Assembly (NCBI GenBank): GCA_023667165.1 | Contig: JAMPAO010000076.1 | Span: forward strand, 1 to 13,125 | DNA length: 13,125 nucleotides | Origin: Ruminococcus sp. | GTDB taxonomy: Bacteria > Bacillota > Clostridia > Oscillospirales > Ruminococcaceae | Direction: 5' to 3' | Shown here: one piece after another, positions 1 through 5,089 of the stretch | How the letters are laid out: each line of letters opens with the position of its first letter | How positions within the stretch are numbered: the first letter of the stretch is position 1 | Made by a program: the position numbers and the translations under genes | Notes under the pieces: model-generated | Told to the model about the DNA's origin: nothing | What the model saw: the letters and a program-made list of their open reading frames with translations, nothing else | Databases searched by the model: none

Positions 1-120
1 TCGGCAATCTTTTACCGATGACTGCGTTAAAAATCCTTGTAATACAACAAGTATTTTGCTACGCTGCGGATTTTTGCCTAATCCTTGGCAAAATCTTGCC
101 GAAAATCCGCACACTTCGCC
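1..120 (+). repeat. Cloverleaf-like intergenic repeat, copy 0 (cut by left edge)
   Basis: This is the third member of the repeat family whose complete copies lie at 3036-3197 and 4894-5049, in the same orientation as the latter. It shares the core GACTGCGTTAAAAATCC (20-36), the partner GCGGATTTTTGCC (66-78) and the AATCCGCACAC block (104-114). Three hairpin arms are visible: CGG 2-4 with CCG 15-17; AAAAATCC 29-36 with GGATTTTT 68-75, capped by AATAC 41-45 with GTATT 51-55; and GGCAA 87-91 with TTGCC 96-100. The left outer arm is missing because the window begins inside the element. The right outer arm is not clearly recognisable, so the right boundary is approximate. Confidence 0.75.
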
Positions 121-194
121 TATTGGTATGGATTCTGACCGCAGAGCTTTGAACTCCTTGATTTTCCAAAAAATGATAAAATAAGCAAAACCCC

Positions 195-223
195 TTGACA
201 AAATCTGCGGTTGAGTGTAAAAT
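195..223 (+). promoter_or_regulatory. Sigma-A type promoter of pfkA
   Basis: The -35 box TTGACA (195-200) is separated by 17 bases from the -10 box TAAAAT (218-223). A start near 230 would give a leader of about 85 bases before pfkA. The leader holds a small GCAATG/CATTGC hairpin but no riboswitch I recognise. The rest of 121-314 is AT-rich non-coding DNA. Confidence 0.75.
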
Positions 224-314
224 AAGTATAGAGCGTAAATGCGTTTGCACTGCAATGAAAACGTTTTTTGCGGCATTGCGGTATTAATATAAATAAAATC
301 GGAGGAAGATATTT

Positions 315-1280
315 ATGCAGAAGGCTATTGGCGTATTAACAAGCGGCGGCGACGCTCCGGGCATGAATGCGGCAGTAAGAGCGGTAACAAGAGCGGCTAT
401 AAGAAAGGGTTATAGGGTAATAGGTATCCGCAGAGGCTACAACGGTCTGCTGGGGGGAGAGTGCGTTGAACTGAGCTGCAGAGATGTTTCCGACATTATC
501 CAAAGGGGCGGCACCATACTTTACACCGCAAGATGCCTCGAGTTCAAGCAGGAGGAGTACATCAAAAAGGCTGCCGAAAAATGCAGGGAGCTTAATATGG
601 AAGGTCTTGTGGTAATAGGCGGCGACGGCTCGTTCAGAGGCGCTGCCGATCTTTCCAGGATCGGCGGTATCAGGTGCGTAGGTCTGCCCGGCACTATCGA
701 CAACGATATCCAGTGTACGGAGTATACCATCGGCTATGATACGGCGATGAATACCGCACTTGAGATGATAGACAAGATAAGGGATACGTCCCAGTCGCAT
801 GACAGGTGTTCCGTCGTGGAGGTAATGGGCAGGAACGCAGGCTGGATAGCTCTTAACGTGGCAATGGCTTCCGGCGCTATCGCTTGCTTTACCCCCGAAA
901 TGCCTTATGATATACAAGCCATAGCCGATAAGATAATCAAGGCGCACGACGCCGAAAAGGAGCATTTTATCGTCGTTGTGGCAGAGGGCGTGGGCAAGTC
1001 TGCGGAGATCACCGCGCAGCTTAAGGAGCTTACGGGAATAGATACAAGGCTCACAGTTCTCGGTCATGTGCAGAGAGGAGGAATGCCTACTCTGCGCGAC
1101 AGAGTTGCCGCAAGCCAGATGGGTTATCATGCCGTTGAGCTTATAAGCAGGGGAGCTACCAACCGCGTTGTGGGCATGAAAGATACAAAAATAATAGATG
1201 TTGACATACAGGAGGCTCTTTCCATGAAAAAGCCGTTTGATACGGAGCTTTACAGAGTCTGCAATGAAATAACGTTCTGA
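315..1280 (+). CDS. pfkA: ATP-dependent 6-phosphofructokinase
   Basis: This enzyme phosphorylates fructose 6-phosphate to fructose 1,6-bisphosphate, the committed step of glycolysis, in the cytoplasm as a tetramer. The 321 residues match the usual bacterial PfkA length of about 320. Visible motifs are the N-terminal nucleotide loop TSGGDAPGMNAAVRA (residues 9-23), IGGDGSFRGA near residue 100, the catalytic PGTIDND, MGRNAGWIAL, and HVQRGG near the C terminus. The Gly residues in GGDGS and PGTIDND are the ATP-type signature; pyrophosphate-dependent enzymes usually carry GGDDS and PKTIDND. The start is fixed by GGAGGA at 301-306. Transcription probably begins at the promoter at 195-223. The stop codon lies in the loop of a small CGTTC-TGA-GAACG hairpin, and the folate riboswitch begins about 13 bases later, so read-through into folT is possible. 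Confidence 0.97.
   Translation: MQKAIGVLTSGGDAPGMNAAVRAVTRAAIRKGYRVIGIRRGYNGLLGGECVELSCRDVSDIIQRGGTILYTARCLEFKQEEYIKKAAEKCRELNMEGLVVIGGDGSFRGAADLSRIGGIRCVGLPGTIDNDIQCTEYTIGYDTAMNTALEMIDKIRDTSQSHDRCSVVEVMGRNAGWIALNVAMASGAIACFTPEMPYDIQAIADKIIKAHDAEKEHFIVVVAEGVGKSAEITAQLKELTGIDTRLTVLGHVQRGGMPTLRDRVAASQMGYHAVELISRGATNRVVGMKDTKIIDVDIQEALSMKKPFDTELYRVCNEITF
1237..1265 (+). promoter_or_regulatory. Candidate promoter for folT inside the 3' end of pfkA
   Basis: TTGATA (1237-1242), 17 bases, then TGCAAT (1260-1265) could start a transcript near 1272, just upstream of the riboswitch. The -10 box matches consensus at only four of six positions and the site lies in coding sequence, so this is tentative. 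The alternative is read-through from pfkA. Confidence 0.25.
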
Positions 1281-1292
1281 GAACGACCGCAT

Positions 1293-1421
1293 TACAGAGT
1301 AGACAGCCGTGCGTGGAGCGTATATGCTCCGAAGTGTCCCGACGACGGGGAGTTGCGTCGGGAACGAATGCGTCCGACATATATCTGTCGGAGCTGCGGT
1401 ACGGCTGCCGCATCCCGCTGA
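1293..1421 (+). promoter_or_regulatory. Tetrahydrofolate (THF) riboswitch, folT type
   Basis: The region holds the conserved blocks of the THF aptamer in order: AGAGTAG (1296-1302), a closing helix CAGCCGT (1304-1310) with ACGGCTG (1401-1407), GCGT (1311-1314), GAAG (1331-1334), AACGAATGCG (1363-1372), GCTGCGGT (1393-1400), and GCATCCCGCTG (1410-1420). Internal hairpins are GGAGC/GCTCC (1315-1330), CCCGACG/CGTCGGG (1338-1362) and TCCGACA/TGTCGGA (1373-1392). The first interrupts the stretch that reads straight from GCGU to AAG in the reference sequence I remember, and the third replaces a short GAGA-type loop. The gene downstream is a folate transporter S component, the classic partner. The assignment rests on recalled consensus and context, not on a covariance-model search. 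Confidence 0.88.
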
Positions 1422-1422
1422 A

Positions 1423-1467
1423 TGCATTATTGAAAAGGGGCTTTTCATTCTCTTTAAATATAATGCA
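1423..1467 (+). promoter_or_regulatory. Hairpin between riboswitch and folT, possible expression platform
   Basis: TGCATTAT (1423-1430) pairs exactly with ATAATGCA (1460-1467). Nested inside is a tighter hairpin, TGAAAAG (1431-1437) with CTTTTCA (1441-1447) around a GGG loop, followed by ATTCTCTTT. It lies directly after the aptamer and before the ribosome binding site AAGGAGG at 1483-1489. It lacks a proper U tract and does not cover the ribosome binding site, so how it would switch is unclear. Confidence 0.4.
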
Positions 1468-1493
1468 CTAAGCCGTTATCTTAAGGAGGAAAA

Positions 1494-2105
1494 ATGAAAG
1501 GTCTTTTTTTGATTTTTGACGAATCCGCCAAAAAGCTGAAAGATATCCGCACTCTTACCGTTGCGGGCGTGCTTTTGGCAATGGCGGTAATACTGAGAGG
1601 ACTCGGCATACCCGTTACGCAGGAAGTAAGAATAGAGTTCTCTTTTCTGCCCATATGCGTCATAGGAATGCTGCACGGTCCGGTCGTATGCGCCATGGCA
1701 AACGTCAGCCGCGATCTTATCGGATTTATCATAGATACCAAAAGCGCGAGAGGATATTCCCCGCAGCTTTCGCTGATAGAACTTGCCATCGGCATAGTGT
1801 ACGGTCTGCTGCTTTACAAAAAGACCGTCGGATTCCGCCGTAACGATTATCTGAAGATATTTGCCGCAAGGCTCATAGTTGTGGGTATACTTAATGTATG
1901 CGTACGCTCCTATCTGCTGTATACAATATATACCAACACGGATTTTTCCCTCTTTACGGCGACCTCGGAAATGTGGACGGCGTTCGGCATATACGCGTTT
2001 CCCAGATTTGTAAAGGCGGCAGTGCAGTTCGTTTTCGATATAATACTGCTGTTTACCGTTCTTCCCGCCGCCGAGCAGGCTTATTTGCGTGTAAGGGCGA
2101 GGTAG
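1494..2105 (+). CDS. folT: Folate ECF transporter S component (FolT-like)
   Basis: This is an integral membrane substrate-binding subunit that captures folates and works with the shared energy-coupling module (EcfA, EcfA', EcfT), which is not in this window. The 203 residues contain about six hydrophobic stretches, the normal S-component architecture. The segment FSFLPICVIGMLHGPVVCA, followed by a conserved Asp-Leu-Ile-Gly and a Gly-Tyr-Ser-Pro loop, resembles the family pattern SFLPIxxxGMLFGPxxG. The THF riboswitch directly upstream is strong independent support for folate as the substrate. The start is fixed by AAGGAGG at 1483-1489, a few bases before the ATG. The N terminus (FDESAKKLKDIRTLT) is typical of S components. 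ProC begins 64 bases downstream, so both may share a transcript. Confidence 0.88.
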   Translation: MKGLFLIFDESAKKLKDIRTLTVAGVLLAMAVILRGLGIPVTQEVRIEFSFLPICVIGMLHGPVVCAMANVSRDLIGFIIDTKSARGYSPQLSLIELAIGIVYGLLLYKKTVGFRRNDYLKIFAARLIVVGILNVCVRSYLLYTIYTNTDFSLFTATSEMWTAFGIYAFPRFVKAAVQFVFDIILLFTVLPAAEQAYLRVRAR

Positions 2106-2169
2106 ACGGCGGTTCGGGAAAGAAGCTGACGTTCTTGTCGGTAAAACATTTACGCAGTTAAAGGAGAAT

Positions 2170-2979
2170 ATGAATATCATGTTAAAGATAGGTTTTATAG
2201 GAACGGGAAATATGGGCGGAGCATTGATCCGCAATATTATGAAAGCGTACGGCGGCAATGCTTTGGTGTACGCATACGATCCCGACAGCGAAAAGCTGTC
2301 CGCCCTCGAAAAGGAGGGCGTTATTCCTCTCGAATGCGAGGTTGACGCCTGCAGAAAATGCAAATATACCGTCCTTGCGGTAAAGCCTCAGGTGTTTTCG
2401 GACGTATTGCCGAGGCTTGCCGAGGGCGTTTCGGAGGATAATGTTATAATATCCATCGCGGCGGGAATAACAGAGGAGTATATAGCAAAAATTTGCGGCG
2501 AAAAGACCCGCACGGTCATTGTAATGCCCAATACCCCGTTCCTGCTGGGAGAGGGAGCCACCGCTCTTGCCAAGGGAAAATACACCTCCGAGGAGGAGTT
2601 CGGTACCGTTACGGATATTTTTTCCACAGGCGGCATAGCCGAGGTAGTCCCAATGGATAAAATGAAAGAGATAATCGCGGTAAACGGCAGCTCTCCCGCT
2701 TTTATCTACCTGTACGCAAAAGGCTTTATTGACTATGCGGACAGCGTGGGAATAAGCAGGGAAACGGCATTGAAGCTTTTTGCCAAGTCACTGACCGGCG
2801 CGGCTAAGATGATGACCGATTCCGGAAAGGATATAGACGGACTTATAAAAATGGTGTCCTCTCCCGGAGGTACCACTCTTGCGGGACTTGACGCTCTTTA
2901 TGAGGGAGATCTTACGGGTATTGTCCGCAAATGCTGCGAGAAATGTACCCAAAGAGCGTATGAGCTGGAGCGGAAATAA
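2170..2979 (+). CDS. proC: Pyrroline-5-carboxylate reductase
   Basis: This enzyme reduces 1-pyrroline-5-carboxylate to L-proline with NAD(P)H, the last step of proline synthesis, in the cytoplasm. The protein is 269 residues, within the family range. A Rossmann motif GFIGTGNMGG lies near the N terminus. VLAVKPQ, followed later by IVMPNTPFLLGEGATA, marks the cofactor-domain end. The C-terminal dimerisation signature covers NGSSPAFIYLYAKGF through VSSPGGTTLAGLDAL. Two starts are possible: ATG 2170, only three bases after GGAG (2163-2166), or ATG 2179 (giving MLKIGFIG) twelve bases after it; neither spacing is ideal. The stop codon lies in the loop of a GCGGAAA/TTTCCGC hairpin (2970-2988) that has no U tract. 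A repeat element follows at 3036. Confidence 0.95.
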   Translation: MNIMLKIGFIGTGNMGGALIRNIMKAYGGNALVYAYDPDSEKLSALEKEGVIPLECEVDACRKCKYTVLAVKPQVFSDVLPRLAEGVSEDNVIISIAAGITEEYIAKICGEKTRTVIVMPNTPFLLGEGATALAKGKYTSEEEFGTVTDIFSTGGIAEVVPMDKMKEIIAVNGSSPAFIYLYAKGFIDYADSVGISRETALKLFAKSLTGAAKMMTDSGKDIDGLIKMVSSPGGTTLAGLDALYEGDLTGIVRKCCEKCTQRAYELERK

Positions 2980-2988
2980 TTTTTCCGC
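2970..2988 (+). other. Hairpin straddling the proC stop codon
   Basis: GCGGAAA (2970-2976) pairs perfectly with TTTCCGC (2982-2988) around a five-base loop that begins with the TAA stop. No U tract follows, so it is not a standard intrinsic terminator. It could protect the 3' end of the mRNA or act as a weak terminator. Confidence 0.4.
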
Positions 2989-3035
2989 CTTTCCCGCATA
3001 CCGCCGCCGCTTGTCCGCATATAATAGCAGTATAA

Positions 3036-3197
3036 GAACCTGTCTTCACAAGATCAGTGTGCGGATTTTCGAGCACGATTTTGTCGATGACAAGGAAAAA
3101 AGCCGCAGGAATACTTGCCGTATTTCAAGGCTTTTTAACGCAGTCAGCGGCAAAATCTGCCGAAAAGACGTGCACTGCTTCTTGTTAAGACAGGTTC
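3036..3197 (-). repeat. Cloverleaf-like intergenic repeat, copy 1 (complete, inverted)
   Basis: The ends are inverted repeats: GAACCTGTCTTCACAAG (3036-3052) is complementary to CTTGTTAAGACAGGTTC (3181-3197) at 16 of 17 positions. Read on the minus strand, the interior has the same block order as copy 2: ACGTCTTTTCGGC, CGCTGACTGCGTTAAAAA, CTGCGG, CCTTGTCATCG and AATCCGCACAC. The central arm is AAAAAGCC (3097-3104) with GGCTTTTT (3129-3136), capped by AATAC (3110-3114) with GTATT (3120-3124). Copies 0 and 2 have AAAAATCC/GGATTTTT here, a paired change. The element lies wholly between proC and the SpoIIM-like gene. I found no target-site duplication and no open reading frame inside, so a non-autonomous palindromic or MITE-like element is my reading. 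Confidence 0.85.
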
Positions 3198-3222
3198 CGA
3201 ATACCAAAGCAAAGGACGAGTG

Positions 3223-3837
3223 ATGACAATGACCGTTACCCCCGCAAAAAGGCGCAGATATAGGATCAGACGGGTTTATTCCGCTCCGGCTGCTCCGGTG
3301 AGGGATATCACTCCCGCACAAAAGCTGTATATCCTGCTGACTGTAATATGCATGGGAGGCGTTTTCACGGGAGCGTATTCCTACAGCTCATATCCCTGCG
3401 GCGCCGATACTCTCATATTCCCCGCAGACGGTCCGGCGGAGGCGTTTACCGACAGTCTGGGCGTGGGACTTGTATATTTGCTCATATGTTTTTTTTCGGG
3501 ACTTTCCGCGGCGGGAAAGCCGATAGGATATATTCTGTGCGCCGTAAAAGGTCTTGCGGCGGGTTATCTGTCGTGCTGCGCCATGAGCACGGGAAACGCG
3601 GCTGCGGTATTGGACGTGCTGCCGTTTCAGGCGGTGTGTACCGTGACGGTGATATTGGCTGCGCGTGAAAACATACGGCTGTCGGAATATATATCCGGCA
3701 GATCCTTCGGCGGCGTGACCGAATCGGGAGATAAGGTCTTGTGGCTTTATCTGTCAAAATTCGGAATAATATTTCTTACCGCCGCAGCAGCAGCAGCAGC
3801 CGACTGTCTTGTTTATATAGCGGCGAATAACGTATAA
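3223..3837 (+). CDS. Probable SpoIIM-family membrane protein
   Basis: The 204-residue protein has a basic cytoplasmic N terminus (PAKRRRYRIRR) followed by about four or five hydrophobic segments. From memory it parallels Bacillus SpoIIM: a first segment with VICMGGVFTGA, then a hydrophobic stretch ending FFSGLSAAGKPIGYILCAVKG, then LPFQAVCTV where SpoIIM has an LPQN-type motif. SpoIIM is a forespore engulfment protein that localises the SpoIID/SpoIIP wall hydrolases in the mother-cell membrane. Length and topology fit, but identity is low and no search was made. ATG 3223 is preferred, six bases after AAAGGA (3211-3216); GTG 3220 and ATG 3229 are alternatives. Near the C terminus a GCA repeat encodes a run of seven alanines inside the last hydrophobic segment. 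The DUF624-like gene follows. Confidence 0.5.
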   Translation: MTMTVTPAKRRRYRIRRVYSAPAAPVRDITPAQKLYILLTVICMGGVFTGAYSYSSYPCGADTLIFPADGPAEAFTDSLGVGLVYLLICFFSGLSAAGKPIGYILCAVKGLAAGYLSCCAMSTGNAAAVLDVLPFQAVCTVTVILAARENIRLSEYISGRSFGGVTESGDKVLWLYLSKFGIIFLTAAAAAAADCLVYIAANNV

Positions 3838-3909
3838 CCGCAAGGAGATGTTCCCCGCCCCGTTCAGCGGCGGGTGCGGCGTCAGAGCTTTGAAAAAGGA
3901 AGTGTAATT

Positions 3910-4761
3910 TTGTCATTTTTAGGCTTCGGAACGGACTATGAAAAGGCGGGATCGGGAATCCCGAAAAACGCCGAAAAGAAAAAACCTTTTTTTCAATTTC
4001 TCGATATGTATTTCGGCAGGATATGGAAGATGATAAAGCTGAATATGCTTACCTTTGTCTGGTGTATCCCCGTGGTTACGGCAGGTCCCGCAATAGCGGG
4101 AATGACAAAGGTGCTGCGTTGCTATGCGCTGGACAAGGATACCTTTATCCAACATGATTTTTACAAGGGTTTTACCGCCAACTGGAAAAAGTCGCTGCCC
4201 TTGGGTCTGATAGATATCCTTTTGGCAATATCGCTGGCGTGCGCTCTTTATGTGTATCCCGCTCTTGCCGAGAATTCGGAAAACGGGACGGTCTTTTATG
4301 TTTTGTGCGTAATATCGGTGAGCTTTGCGCTGACCGCTTTTATGATGAATTTCTATGCTTTTCCGATGATAGTGGCGACGGAGCTTTCTTTTTCGAACAT
4401 CATAAAAAATTCGTTCTATTTGGTCTGTCTTGAGCTGAAAAAAAATATAATCACTCTGCTGATAATACTGCTTACGGTGGGTCTTATGCTGGTATGCTGT
4501 ATGGTAAGCAGGCTGACGCTTATTTTGATACCCTTTTGGGCGATCACTTTCATGGGTTTTGTCATAGTATTCAACAGCTATCCTCTTATACAGAAGTATG
4601 TAATAGATCCGTACTATGCGGAAAAGGGAATGGATAATCCCGAATATGATTATCTGAAGCCGCTTGACGCTGAAGAAGCCGTATTTCTTGACAAGGGCGG
4701 CGAGGAGGCTCCCATAGAGGGCAGGAAAAAGCAAAGCCGCAAAGGAAAGACCATAAGCTGA
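3910..4761 (+). CDS. DUF624 (YesL-like) membrane protein
   Basis: The protein has about 283 residues. A soluble N terminus is followed by an amphipathic FFQFLDMYFGRIWKMIKLN stretch and a first membrane segment ending CIPVVTAGPAIAGMTKVL. Four or so further hydrophobic segments precede a charged C-terminal tail. The GPAIAGMTKVLR region after the first segment is typical of the DUF624/YesL family. Members often sit near carbohydrate uptake genes, but their biochemical role is not known to me. TTG 3910 is chosen because AAAGGA (3895-3900) lies nine bases upstream and the resulting MSFLGFGTDYEKAGSGIPKN matches family N termini as I recall them. A GTG at 3874 would add 12 residues but sits inside a CCCGCC/GGCGGG hairpin (3854-3874) with no ribosome binding site. 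It probably shares a transcript with the SpoIIM-like gene. Confidence 0.72.
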   Translation: MSFLGFGTDYEKAGSGIPKNAEKKKPFFQFLDMYFGRIWKMIKLNMLTFVWCIPVVTAGPAIAGMTKVLRCYALDKDTFIQHDFYKGFTANWKKSLPLGLIDILLAISLACALYVYPALAENSENGTVFYVLCVISVSFALTAFMMNFYAFPMIVATELSFSNIIKNSFYLVCLELKKNIITLLIILLTVGLMLVCCMVSRLTLILIPFWAITFMGFVIVFNSYPLIQKYVIDPYYAEKGMDNPEYDYLKPLDAEEAVFLDKGGEEAPIEGRKKQSRKGKTIS

Positions 4762-4800
4762 CATTGGGCGTTTCGGAAGTTTTCGGGGAGGTCTGATAAA

Positions 4801-4871
4801 ACGGCATTGCCGTTTGCCGTGCGGCGGGAGCTGACCCGCCGTAATTTCCGAGATCGCGCGGGGGATCTTTT
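4801..4871 (+). terminator. Cluster of hairpins after the DUF624 gene, weak terminator candidate
   Basis: Three small hairpins follow one another: ACGGC/GCCGT (4801-4813), CGGCGGG/CCCGCCG (4822-4841) and AGATC/GATCT (4851-4868), the last followed by TTT and AATAAC. None has a full U tract, so termination is only plausible. The rest of 4762-5089, about 330 bases, holds repeat copy 2 and a possible dacF promoter; I see no gene in it. Confidence 0.3.
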
Positions 4872-4893
4872 AATAACAGCCGCCGCAGGCAGC

Positions 4894-5049
4894 AGAACCT
4901 GTTTTCATAGAAATATGCATACGTCTTTTCGGCGATCTTTTTCCGCTGACTGCGTTAAAAATCCTTGCCGTACGCGAGTATGTCTGCGGATTTTTGCCTT
5001 GTCATCGGCTACCGAGAATCCGCACACGATTTCTATGAGAACAGGTTCT
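4894..5049 (+). repeat. Cloverleaf-like intergenic repeat, copy 2 (complete)
   Basis: The outer arms 4894-4914 and 5029-5049 are complementary at 20 of 21 positions (AGAACCTGTTTTCATAGAAA and its reverse complement). Inside are three hairpin arms. Arm A is CGG 4930-4932 with CCG 4943-4945. Arm B is AAAAATCC 4957-4964 with GGATTTTT 4988-4995, capped by CGTAC/GTATG around a GCGA loop (4969-4982). Arm C is TCGG 5005-5008 with CCGA 5012-5015. The pattern is a long stem enclosing a multi-branch junction. Compared with copy 1, the outermost GAACCTGT is kept, while the inner part of the stem differs in sequence yet still pairs. It ends 40 bases before the dacF-like start codon. Confidence 0.87.
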
Positions 5050-5069
5050 TATTTGTCCGAAAACAGGCA

Positions 5070-5075
5070 TATAAT
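5070..5075 (+). promoter_or_regulatory. Possible -10 box for the dacF-like gene
   Basis: A perfect TATAAT lies 14 bases before the ATG. The only -35 candidate at suitable distance, TTCTTA (5046-5051), is poor and overlaps the end of repeat copy 2. A start near 5082 would leave a leader of under ten bases, so this may be chance or may point to a very short leader. Confidence 0.25.
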
Positions 5076-5089
5076 ATACGGGTGATAAT

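Noticed and set aside
336..1448. Long open frame on the minus strand across pfkA (370 codons)
   Set aside because: It is antisense to a well-supported pfkA and the riboswitch, lacks a ribosome binding site, and its translation shows no recognisable domain.
3020..3025. TATAAT upstream of repeat copy 1 as a promoter for the SpoIIM-like gene
   Set aside because: No acceptable -35 box at 16-18 bases, and the repeat would lie between it and the gene.
3848..3907. Nineteen-codon ORF (starting MFPAPFSGG) just upstream of the DUF624 gene
   Set aside because: The AAGGAG motif directly touches the ATG with no spacing, and the sequence is a GC-rich hairpin region; no sign of translation.
3874..3909. 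GTG start extending the DUF624 protein by 12 residues
   Set aside because: The GTG lies in a CCCGCC/GGCGGG hairpin without a ribosome binding site; TTG 3910 has AAAGGA at good spacing.
1..5049. The three repeats as a CRISPR array or insertion sequences
   Set aside because: The copies are kilobases apart with genes between them, have no regular spacers, and carry no transposase frame.
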